Assembly: GCA_025456225.1 (NCBI GenBank)
Contig: JALOLB010000017.1
Coordinates: 1 to 39,765, forward strand
Direction of reading: 5' to 3'
Origin: Thermoanaerobaculaceae bacterium
GTDB lineage: Bacteria > Acidobacteriota > Thermoanaerobaculia > Thermoanaerobaculales > Thermoanaerobaculaceae
DNA: 39,765 bases
The position numbers and the translations under genes are program-made. How positions within the stretch are numbered: the first letter of the stretch is position 1; every line of letters starts with the position of its first letter. Below are positions 24,843 to 32,571 of this stretch, in pieces. Below the pieces are notes generated by a model. The model saw nothing but the letters and a program-made list of their open reading frames with translations, did no database searches and was not told where the DNA came from.

Positions 24843-24908
24843 GCGTGCAGGACACCCCGGAGCGGCCGGCACCGGGGCGTCCCGCCTCGCCCCGTCGGTG
24901 TCGATGAC

Positions 24909-24933
24909 CCTTCCCATTTCTCCGACAGGCTCC
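24909..24933. mobile_element. Isolated 25-bp terminus of the palindromic element
   Basis: An exact inverse copy (25/25) of the left terminus at 32571-32595, flanked by TA on its outer side. The inner sequence does not match the 274-bp element and no second terminus is near, so this is a truncated or very diverged copy in front of the phosphofructokinase gene. Confidence 0.8.
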
Positions 24934-24987
24934 TAGACTCGCCTGAAGGCATGTGAAGCAGGCGGCGCTGGCGAGGAGGGGGAGGCC

Positions 24988-26094
24988 ATGACCAGAGGGA
25001 TCAGGCGCATTGCCATCAACACCGGGGGCGGCGACGCTCCCGGCCTCAACGCGGTCATCCGCGGGGTCGTGCTGTCGGCGCTGCGCCGGGGGTGGCAGGT
25101 GCTCGGGATCCATCGCGGCTACGAGGGTCTGCTGGACACCTCCAAGATCATCCCTCTGACCCGCGAGTCGGTGCGGGGCATCACCCACCTGGGCGGCACC
25201 ATCCTGGGCACCACCAACAAGGGGAACCCGTTCGAGCTGCCCTACCGCAACGCCGACGGCTCGATGGTCGTCGTGGACCGCTCCGACGAGGTGGTTTCCA
25301 ACTTCCACAAGCTCAACATCGACGCCCTGATCGCCATCGGCGGGGACGGCTCGCTCTCGATCGCCCACCGGTTCCACCAGAAGGGGATGCCGGTGGTCGG
25401 GGTGCCCAAGACCATCGACAACGACCTGGCGGGCACCGTCATCACCTTCGGATTCGACACCGCGGTGGGGATCGCCACCGACGCCCTCGACCGTCTCCAC
25501 TCCACCGCCGAGGCGCACGACCGCGTCTTCGTCGTCGAGGTCATGGGTCGGTACGCCGGGTGGATCGCCCTCAACGCCGGGGTCTCGGCGTCCACTGACG
25601 TCATCCTGATCCCGGAGATCCCCTTCGACCTTGAGGTCGTGTGCGACAAGGTGATGGAACGGGAGGGCGAGGGCCGCCGGTTCTCGATCGTCGTCGTGGC
25701 CGAGGGTGCCAGGCCGGCAGGCGGCGAGATGATGACCCGGGGTCCCAAGGAGGCCGGGCGGGAGGTGCGCCTGGGTGGCATCGCCGAGTGGGTCGCCCAG
25801 CAGATCGAGGAGCGCACCGGCAAGGAGACGCGCGCCGTGGTGCTGGGCCACCTGCAGCGCGGCGGGCGCCCGACCACCTTCGACCGGCTGCTCGCCCTGC
25901 GCTTCGGCGCCGCCGCGGTGCGACTCGTGGCTGCCGGGCAGACTGGCGTCATGGTTGCCCTCGACCCACCCGAGGTGCGCGCCGTGCCCCTGTCCGAGGC
26001 GATCGGCCGCTCCCGCACCGTGCCGCTCGACTGCGACACCATCCACACCGCCCGCGAGCTCGGAATCTCCTTCGGCGACGGCTCGGCTGACTGA
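24988..26094 (+). CDS. pfkA: 6-phosphofructokinase, probably ATP-dependent
   Basis: 368 residues from ATG 24988, with GGGGGAGG 3-10 nt upstream. It phosphorylates fructose 6-phosphate in glycolysis. The N-terminal loop is GGGDAPGLNAVIRG (usually GGDAPGMN, here with an extra Gly). IGGDGSLSIA has Gly at the position (E. coli Gly104) where PPi-dependent enzymes have Asp, which argues for ATP. PKTIDNDLAGT has Lys at the E. coli Gly124 position, common in PPi enzymes but also found in ATP-using actinobacterial PFKs. VMGRYAGWIA and LGHLQRGGRPTTFDR complete the fructose-6-phosphate site. The residue combination puts it in the mixed clade whose phosphoryl donor should be tested. It stands alone, with convergent trmFO downstream. 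Confidence 0.93.
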   Translation: MTRGIRRIAINTGGGDAPGLNAVIRGVVLSALRRGWQVLGIHRGYEGLLDTSKIIPLTRESVRGITHLGGTILGTTNKGNPFELPYRNADGSMVVVDRSDEVVSNFHKLNIDALIAIGGDGSLSIAHRFHQKGMPVVGVPKTIDNDLAGTVITFGFDTAVGIATDALDRLHSTAEAHDRVFVVEVMGRYAGWIALNAGVSASTDVILIPEIPFDLEVVCDKVMEREGEGRRFSIVVVAEGARPAGGEMMTRGPKEAGREVRLGGIAEWVAQQIEERTGKETRAVVLGHLQRGGRPTTFDRLLALRFGAAAVRLVAAGQTGVMVALDPPEVRAVPLSEAIGRSRTVPLDCDTIHTARELGISFGDGSAD

Positions 26095-26119
26095 TATCGA
26101 AGCGGCGCTGACGGAGATC

Positions 26120-26331
26120 GGGGTCCGGGGTCCGAGGTCCGGGGTCCGGAAAGGAGTGAGAGAAGCCTCCCGAAAGTGGAGGTGCCGCCCACCATCCACC
26201 AGTCAACGCTCGATTGCAGTCAGGCTCCCGGGTGGAGGTCGGACCCCGGACCCCGGACCCCAACCCTCCCCAGCGACGCTCCGCCCTCTGTCAGCCTCCC
26301 GGGCGGGGGCCGGACCTCGGACCCCGGACCC
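26120..26331. repeat. TCCGGGG heptamer arrays in inverted pairs
   Basis: GGGGTCC-type heptamers (26120-26149, four units with one GAGGTCC), then about 90 nt of core, then inverse units GGACCCC (26241-26261) and again at 26311-26331. Sequence following each inverse array (CAACCCTCCCC, CAACCCCCAGC) is similar. It fills the gap between the convergent pfkA and trmFO and could form a long stem. Confidence 0.9.
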
Positions 26332-26361
26332 CAACCCCCAGCACGGTCGTGACGATCCCAG

Positions 26362-27693
26362 TCAGCAGACGGGGAGGGGGACCGGGAAGGGCAGGGTGGC
26401 GCGCCAGCGGGTGATCTCGTCCAGGGCCGCGGCCCCGGCCACCTTGCGGCGGGTGCCCTTGTCCCGCGGCAACGCCACCGGCGGCTCGGTCATCAGCCCC
26501 CAGGAGATGTTCGAGGGCTGGAAGAGGTGGAGCGGTCGCTCGGTGAGGTGGCGGATGAGGCCGCCGTGTGCGGTCCAGTGAGCCAGAGGCGGCGGCTCGG
26601 CGCCGGCCAGCTCGCAGGCCAGGAAGAGGCCGGCCAGGAGTCCGCACGCGGCCGACTCGACGTAGCCCTCGACCCCGGTGAGCTGGCCGGCCAGCCGGAG
26701 ATCGGGCCTCTCCTTGATGCGCAGGGTGGTGTCCAGATGGCGGGGGGCGCACACGAAGGAGTTGCGGTGCACCATCCCGAACCGCGCGAAGCGGGCGTTG
26801 CCGAGCCCGGGGATGAGGCGGAAGACCTCCCGCTGCGCGCTCACGGTCATGCGCGTCTGGAACCCGACGAGGTTCCAGTGCTCGGCCGCCAGGTCGTCCT
26901 GCCGGAGCTGCACGACGGCGTAGGGACGCCGGCCGGTGCGCGGGTCGTCGAGCCCGACCGACTTCATCGGCCCGTAGCGGAGCGTGTCGAGCCCCCGCTC
27001 GGCCATCACCTCGATGGGGAGACAGCCCTCGAAGTGGGGGATGTCCCGCTCGAACTCGTGGAGCGGCACCTTCTCGGCCTGGCGCAGGGCGACGACGAAG
27101 GCCACGTACTGGTCGTGGTCGAAGGGGGCGTTGAGGTAGTCCGCACCGCCGCCCTTGCCGTAGCGCGAGGCGGCGAAGAGGACTCCCATGTCGAGCGAGT
27201 CCGCCGCCACCACGGGGGCGATGGCGTCGAAGAAGGAGAGCGACCCCTCGCCCAGCAGCTCTTGCAGTGCGGCGTGAAGCGGCGGCGAGGTGAGGGGGCC
27301 GGTGGCCAGGATGGCCGGGCCGTCGGGAAGGGTGGTGGCCTGCTCGCGCACCACCCGGATTCGCGGGTGGCCAGACAGGGCCTCGGCGACGTGCCGCGAG
27401 AACACCTCTCGGTCCACGGCCAGCGCGTCGCCGGCCGGCAGCGCCGCGGCGCGCGCCGCGGCCAGGACCAGGGAGCCCATGGCCTCCATCTCGCGCTTGA
27501 GGAGCCCCACGGCGTTGGACGGGTTGTCCGAGCGCAGGGAGTTGGAGCACACCAGCTCGGCCAGGTCCCCGGTGCGGTGCGCCGGCGTGAGCGTCGCCGG
27601 CCGCATCTCCCAGAGCTCGACGTCCACCCCGGCCGAGGCGAGCTGCCACGCCGCCTCGCACCCGGCGAGCCCCCCACCCACCACCCTTACCAC
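26362..27693 (-). CDS. trmFO: TrmFO, folate/FAD-dependent tRNA m5U54 methyltransferase
   Basis: 443 residues from GTG 27693 (GGAGGG 3 nt upstream); GTG 27684 and 27681 are alternatives. The frame stays open for 82 codons further upstream through heptamer repeats, but homology begins at VVRVVGGGLAGCEAAWQLA, the FAD-binding GxGxxG motif. Other TrmFO motifs are CSNSLRSDNPSNAVGLLKRE and RYGPMKSVGLDDPRT, then FARFGMVHRNSF, and GVEGYVESAACGLLAG. It methylates U54 of the tRNA T loop using methylene-tetrahydrofolate, in place of the SAM-dependent TrmA. It lies downstream of topA and dprA, the same order as in Bacillus. The long translated upstream stretch in the same frame should not be taken as part of the protein. 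Confidence 0.95.
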   Translation of the reverse strand: MVRVVGGGLAGCEAAWQLASAGVDVELWEMRPATLTPAHRTGDLAELVCSNSLRSDNPSNAVGLLKREMEAMGSLVLAAARAAALPAGDALAVDREVFSRHVAEALSGHPRIRVVREQATTLPDGPAILATGPLTSPPLHAALQELLGEGSLSFFDAIAPVVAADSLDMGVLFAASRYGKGGGADYLNAPFDHDQYVAFVVALRQAEKVPLHEFERDIPHFEGCLPIEVMAERGLDTLRYGPMKSVGLDDPRTGRRPYAVVQLRQDDLAAEHWNLVGFQTRMTVSAQREVFRLIPGLGNARFARFGMVHRNSFVCAPRHLDTTLRIKERPDLRLAGQLTGVEGYVESAACGLLAGLFLACELAGAEPPPLAHWTAHGGLIRHLTERPLHLFQPSNISWGLMTEPPVALPRDKGTRRKVAGAAALDEITRWRATLPFPVPLPVC

Positions 27694-27701
27694 CCGCCCT
27701 C

Positions 27702-28056
27702 CAGGGATGGGGGTCGAGAGCAGCTCCCCGGGGCGACGGGATGTTCGGAGGGTTGGGGTCCGGGGTCCGGGGTCCGGGGTCCGGCCCACCCACCCGTCCG
27801 GGATGGGAATCGGGAGCAGCTCGTTGGGCCGACGAGGTGTCTGAGGGGTTGGAGTCCGGGGTCCGGTGTCCGGGGTCTGGGGTGAATGCCCACCGGCCCA
27901 GGGACGGCCCCAACTCTCCCTGCCTGCGAGGTCAAGCACCCAGCCGCGGTCAGCTCCAGTGCGTGGGTTCGGAGCCCGGACCGCGGACCCCGGACCCCAA
28001 CCCCCACCAGCGAGGCCCCGCCCTCAGACAGTTGAGCTGGTCTTCCCCGGACCCCA
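27702..28056. repeat. TCCGGGG heptamer arrays plus a duplicated 95-bp block
   Basis: GGGGTCC heptamers stand at 27755-27782 (four exact units) and 27851-27878 (degenerate), and inverse GGACCCC-type units at 27971-27998 and near 28050. The sequence before each of the first two arrays is a copy of the same block (27702-27754 and 27796-27850, with GGGATGGG, GAGCAGCTC and GACG shared in order), so array and block were duplicated together. No gene is seen between trmFO and topA; the repeats fill the gap. Confidence 0.88.
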
Positions 28057-28080
28057 GCCCTCACCAGCGACTCCACGACT

Positions 28081-30302
28081 TCAGTCACTCTCGGCGGGGA
28101 CGCGGTACGTGCATCCCTCCGTGGCGCAGACCCACTCGGTGCCGCGGCGGACGGTCTTCTTCTCGAGGACGAAGACGGCGCCGCAGGTCGGGCAGGGCCG
28201 CGGCAGCGGCCGGGCGTTGAGGGTGAAGGTACACTTGGGGTACCGGTTGCACCCCCAGAACGGCTTGCCGCGGCGGGAGCGCTTCTCCACCACCTCGCCG
28301 TCGCAACCGTCCTGCGGGCAGCGCACCCCCGATGGGGTGTTGGGGCTCTGGGGGCCCTTGGTGAGGCGGCGGGTGCCCTTGCACTCCGGGTAGCGGGAGC
28401 ACGCCCAGAACGGGCCGAACCGGGAGCGCTTCTGGATCATCCCGGCACCGCACTCGGGGCAGACGGGGGTCTCCTCGGAGGGCTGGACGGCGCCCGGCTC
28501 GCGGGTGGTGCGGCACTCGGGGTAGCGCGAGCAGGCCAGGTACTCGCCGAAGCGGCCGAAGCGCAGGATCATGGGCGAGCCGCAGGTCGGGCAGCGCTCG
28601 GAGGTCTCGACGCCCTGGCGCTTGACCGACTGCATCTCGCTGCCGGCCTTTGCGAGGTCGGCCTGGAAGGCGCCCCAGAACCGGCCCAGGGTCTGCCGCC
28701 AATCCTCCTTGCCCTCGGCGACGGCATCCAGCTCCTCCTCCATGCGCGCCGTGTAGCGCTCGTTGATGAGGTCGGCGAACGAGCCGACCAGGAGCCTGTT
28801 GACGAGCTTGCCGAGCTCCGAGGGGGCGAAGGCGCCCTTCTCCTTGCTGACGTAGTCGCGGTCGGAAATCACCGAGATGATCTGCGCGTAGGTCGAGGGT
28901 CGACCGATGCCGTTCTCCTCCAGCGCCTTGACCAGGGTGGACTCGGTGTAGCGCGGGGGCGGCTGGGTGAACTTCTGGAGGGCGTCGAGCTTCTCCAGGC
29001 GCAGGACCTGGCCCTCGGCGAGGGGCGGCAGCTTGCGGGTCGTCGGCTCCTCGTCCTCGGCGTCCGCGACCTTGCGGGGCGGCGGGGCCTCCTCCTCCTC
29101 GCGGTAGACGCGCAGGTAGCCGGGCTCCACCTCGACCTCGCCCCTGGCCTTGAAGGAGTACCGCCCGGCCTTCACGACGATGTCGGTGACGTCGAACTGG
29201 GCGGGCCGCATCTGCGAGGCGACGAAGCGTTGCCAGATGAGGGTGTAGAGCTTGAGGGCGTCCGGCTCCAGGTGGGAGGCCAGCGACTCCGGCGTGCGGG
29301 TGGGGTCCGACGGGCGGATCGCCTCGTGGGCGTCCTGGGCCTCGGAGCGGTTCTTGAAGTAGTTGGGCTTCTCGGGGAGCAGCTCGGGGCCGAACGCGCC
29401 GGCGATGAAGCCGCGCACCGCCTCGAGGGCGTCGGGCGCGACCCGCACCGAGTCGGTGCGCATGTAGGTGATGAGGCCGACCCGCTCGCCGCCTCCCAGG
29501 TCGACGCCCTCGTAGAGGCGCTGGGCGAGCTGCATGGTCTTGCGCACGGCGAACCGGTACCGCCCGGCGGCTGCCTGCTGGAGCTTGGCCGTCACGAACG
29601 GGGGAGGCGCCTTCTGCTGGCGTCGCCGCCTCGCGACGCTCCCCACCACGAACGGCTGGCCCTCCACCTCGGCCCGGATCGAGGCCGCCGTCTCGCCGTC
29701 GCGGACATGCAGCTTCTTGCCGTCACGCAGGGCCAGGCGGGCGACAAAGGAAGGGGGCTGGTCGGCGGCGAGCAGCGCGTCCAGGTGCCAGTACTCCTCG
29801 GGGACGAAGGCCTCGATCTCGGCCTCGCGGTCGCAGATCATCTTGAGGGCCACGGACTGGACGCGCCCGGCCGACAGCCCGCGCTTGACCTTGTCCCAGA
29901 GCAGGGGCGACAGCTTGTAGCCAACCAGGCGGTCGAGCACCCGCCGGGCCTGCTGGGCGTCCACGAGGTGGGCGTCGATGGGCCGCGGATGGGCGATGGC
30001 CTCCTGCACGGCGCGCCGCGTGATCTCGTGGAAGAGCACGCGGCTGATGGGCTTGCCGGAGTCCCGGAGGAGCTCGGCGAGGTGCCAGCCGCCGCCGCAC
30101 GGATTTCGTTGATGACCTTGCGCTTCGCCGGCATCACCAGGTAGTGGGGAGCGAACCCACCCGCCACGTCGATGCCCAGGTCGTTGCGGGGGAGGTCGCG
30201 CACATGGCCCACCGACGCCATGACGGTGTACCCCTTCCCCAGATAGCGGCCCAGCGTGCGCGCCTTGGCCGGCGACTCGACAATGACGAGGATTCTGCTC
30301 AC
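28081..30302 (-). pseudogene. topA: DNA topoisomerase I, frameshifted with the toprim DxDxE segment missing
   Basis: Start GTG 30302 (GGAGGT upstream). The first frame gives ILVIVESPAKARTLGRYLGK and continues to KRKVINEIRAAA, the N-terminal toprim half with its Glu. The next homologous residues, WHLAELLRDSGKPISRVLFH, are in another frame and start at plus 30087. Compared with E. coli TopA about 19 residues (some 58 nt) are missing, exactly those with the DxDREGEAIA metal-binding motif. From there one frame runs to the stop at 28081: AGRVQSVALKM, active-site Tyr in GLITYMRTDSV, EAIRPSDPT, and four C4 zinc ribbons at the C terminus (CPTCGSPMILRFGRFGEYLA and three more). As written it cannot encode a working enzyme. 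topA is normally essential, so an assembly error is the main alternative. The longest intact frame is 28081-30039 (652 residues). Confidence 0.88.
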
Positions 30303-30521
30303 CTCACCTCCGCCGCGGCACAATAGCAGCTCAACTGTTGACTGGTAACTCTCCGCCTGGGGTCGGGTTGACGGTGGGCTGTCTCCAGGGGAGGACAGCG
30401 CAACCAGTGGGAGAATGCCGTCGTAGTTCGATACGTTCTGAAGGAGCGCGGTTGGCGCGCGTATTGCAACGAAGTCTCAGGGTAAGCGGTCGTCGGATGA
30501 TGGCCGCGGGAGGAACACCTC

Positions 30522-31133
30522 ATGAAGAGCAAGTGGACAGTCGCGCTGCTGACGATCCTTGGTCCCGCCGCCCTGGCCGGCTGCACGTCGGCGACAGCCA
30601 AGGACGAGAAGCCCCTTCCCAAGCAGGCATCCGTCGAGCAGGTGGGCGCCACGGTGGTCAAGTACGCCGGCCCGGACGTCGAGCTGGCGCTCTCCTACCG
30701 TTTCGCCAACATCAACCTGGGCATGGAGTGGCTGCTCGTGGACGTGGCGGTGACAGGAACGAGCCGGGTCTCGGTGGAGCTCCCTCGCGAGAAGATCTCG
30801 CTCCGCACCCCTGACGGCGACATCGTGCCGTTGCCGAAGCAGGAGGAGCTGGGCGACGCCTTCTCGAGCATCCGCGCCGCCAACCTGCGCGCCGATGTGG
30901 CCTCCGAGCCGTTGCGCTACTGGGGCGGCCGGCGTCAGTGCAACCTCAACTTCCTGGTCGAGCCCGGCTCGAACCTGGCGATGCAGTCCATCTGGGTCAA
31001 CGACGAGCGCTGGTGCACGGGTCGGCTGTACTTCCCGCTGGCCAAGAACGTCCAGCCGGGGCGCTACGAGCTGCGCATCGACCTCCCCGAGAGCAAGGTG
31101 CGGGTACCGTTCGTGCTGGGCGCTACGCGGTAG
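30522..31133 (+). CDS. Lipoprotein, function unknown
   Basis: 203 residues from ATG 30522, with GGGAGG 8 nt upstream. The signal peptide ends in a lipobox, PAALAGC (Cys about residue 21). The rest is beta-rich (VELALSYRFANINLGMEWLL, then VSVELPREKISLRTPDGDIV, and a C-terminal YELRIDLPESKVRVPFVL); two Cys (RRQCN and ERWCT) could form a disulfide. I do not recognise the family. It lies between topA and dprA on the opposite strand, interrupting an otherwise conserved order. Its last 11 nt overlap the end of dprA, which is convergent. Confidence 0.88.
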   Translation: MKSKWTVALLTILGPAALAGCTSATAKDEKPLPKQASVEQVGATVVKYAGPDVELALSYRFANINLGMEWLLVDVAVTGTSRVSVELPREKISLRTPDGDIVPLPKQEELGDAFSSIRAANLRADVASEPLRYWGGRRQCNLNFLVEPGSNLAMQSIWVNDERWCTGRLYFPLAKNVQPGRYELRIDLPESKVRVPFVLGATR

Positions 31134-32160
31134 CGGGGCGGTGCTGGCGCCGGAACCTGCCGTCAGGCTCGCGGGCCACCCGGCCCTCCAGCTCGAGCTG
31201 GACCAGCGACTCGAGCACGGCGGCCACCGGCATGCCGGTGGCCGCGGCCAGGTCGTCCACGCTGAGCGTGGTTCCGGGTCGGAACGCCGCCAGGAGCCCC
31301 TGAGCCGGCTCGTCCGGGGCCGCTGGTCGCGCCTCGACGCCAATGACGTCCAGGATGTCCCCGACCGTGAGGGCAGGGGCCGCGCCCGATCGCAGCAGGC
31401 CGTTGGGGCCAGCAGAAAGCGGTGCGAAGACGGAGCCCGGCACCGCCAGCACGTCGCGACCCTCGTCGAGCGCAAGGCGGGCGGTGATCAGGGCGCCCGA
31501 GCGGACGTCCGCCTCCACCACCACGATCGCCTGGGCAAGGCCGGCGATGAGGCGGTTCCTCTCCGGGAAGTGGTGAGCGAGTGGCGGGCTGCCCGGCGGG
31601 TACTCGGAGAGGAGCGCGCCGTGCTCGGCGATCCCGGCAGCGAGCTGATCGTGCTCCGGCGGATAGATGCGGTCTGGCCCGCTGCCCCAGACGGCCGTGG
31701 TGGGTCCTCCGGCCCCCAGCGCGCCACGGTGAGCGGCCGCGTCCACACCCCGGGCCATGCCGGACACGACGTTGACGCCGGCCCGCGCGAGCTCCAGGCC
31801 GAACCACTCGGCCACCTCGCGGCCGTACGCCGACGCCTTGCGGGCACCCACCAGTGCCACGGCGGGCCCGACCGGCAGCGTCCCGCGCACGAAGAGGCCA
31901 AGTGGTGGATCGCCCAGCGCGGCGAGCCGGGGCGGGAAGTCGGGCTCGCGGCTGTCCCACCATCGCCAGCCCAGGCGGTCGAGCGCGGCGAGTGTGGTCC
32001 CGACCCGGGGCAGGGCAGCCTCGGCTGCTGCGGCCCTGGTCGGCTCGACGAGCTCGCCGGTCATCCAGGCCCGGGCCTGGCGACGGCTCTCCCTGGCGCC
32101 GTCAGGGTGCGCCAGGACCCAGGCGAGAGCATGGCGGGAGTTGGCAGTTGGGGCGGTCAT
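31123..32160 (-). CDS. dprA: DNA-processing protein DprA
   Basis: 345 residues from ATG 32160. The Rossmann core carries VALVGARKASAYGREVAEWF, NVVSGMARGVDAAAHRGAL, SEYPPGSPPLAHHFPERNRL, then IVVVEADVRSGALITARLAL and RDVLAVPGSVF, all DprA/Smf motifs. The last 60 residues form a winged-helix domain (VDDLAAATGMPVAAVLESLV). DprA loads RecA on incoming single-stranded DNA in natural transformation. The neighbours fit the dprA-topA-trmFO order of other bacteria, apart from the lipoprotein gene in between. The start lies about 8 nt beyond a TATTAT box, so the mRNA is probably almost leaderless. Confidence 0.95.
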   Translation of the reverse strand: MTAPTANSRHALAWVLAHPDGARESRRQARAWMTGELVEPTRAAAAEAALPRVGTTLAALDRLGWRWWDSREPDFPPRLAALGDPPLGLFVRGTLPVGPAVALVGARKASAYGREVAEWFGLELARAGVNVVSGMARGVDAAAHRGALGAGGPTTAVWGSGPDRIYPPEHDQLAAGIAEHGALLSEYPPGSPPLAHHFPERNRLIAGLAQAIVVVEADVRSGALITARLALDEGRDVLAVPGSVFAPLSAGPNGLLRSGAAPALTVGDILDVIGVEARPAAPDEPAQGLLAAFRPGTTLSVDDLAAATGMPVAAVLESLVQLELEGRVAREPDGRFRRQHRPATA

Positions 32161-32167
32161 GTGTGCC

Positions 32168-32174
32168 TATAATA
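32168..32174. promoter_or_regulatory. Shared -10 region of two divergent genes
   Basis: TATAAT (32168-32173) faces the TPR gene and the inverse reads TATTAT facing dprA. The two starts are only 36 nt apart. No good -35 box is found for either side. Confidence 0.45.
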
Positions 32175-32196
32175 CCGGGATGTTCAAGGGGGCTGT

Positions 32197-32571
32197 ATGC
32201 GCTGGAGCGTGATGGCGGTGGCACTGGCGGTACTGGCCGGTGGCTGCGCGAGCTCGGGATCGGTGGCGAGCGCGGACGTGGAGATTCGCGCCGGGGTCCG
32301 GGCGGCGACCAGGGAGTACTGGCAGGAGGCTCTCTTCCGCTTCCAGCGGGCACAGCAACTGGAACCGGAGAACTCCAAGGTGCTCAACAACATTGCGGTC
32401 TCGCTGGAGGCCCTGGGCCGCTACGAGGAGGCCCTGGGAATGTACAAGAAGGCCCTGGAGAAGTCCCCATCCAACACTGCCGTCAAGCGCAACTACGCGC
32501 GGTTTGCGGAGTTCTACACCAGCCTCGCGCGGGGGGTGAAGCCGAAGGAGAATGGCCGTGCGAAACCTTAG
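32197..32571 (+). CDS. TPR-repeat lipoprotein
   Basis: 124 residues from ATG 32197, with AAGGGGG 5 nt upstream. The signal peptide ends in a lipobox-like VLAGGC (Cys about residue 17). Residues about 40-105 hold two TPR units (EYWQEALFRFQRAQQLEPEN and NNIAVSLEALGRYEEALGMY), a scaffold for protein contacts in the periplasm. The stop TAG at 32569-32571 lies right at the edge of the inserted element. It stands ahead of the periplasmic protein and the protease-barrel fusion, which suggests an envelope assembly unit. Confidence 0.88.
   Translation: MRWSVMAVALAVLAGGCASSGSVASADVEIRAGVRAATREYWQEALFRFQRAQQLEPENSKVLNNIAVSLEALGRYEEALGMYKKALEKSPSNTAVKRNYARFAEFYTSLARGVKPKENGRAKP

Noticed and set aside
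24850-24882. Hairpin after the small exported protein as a terminator
   Set aside because: About 10 bp with a mismatch, an 11-nt loop and no T-run.
27697-27939. N-terminal extension of TrmFO
   Set aside because: It translates heptamer repeats (TPDPGPRTP-like) and lies before the FAD-binding start found in all homologues.
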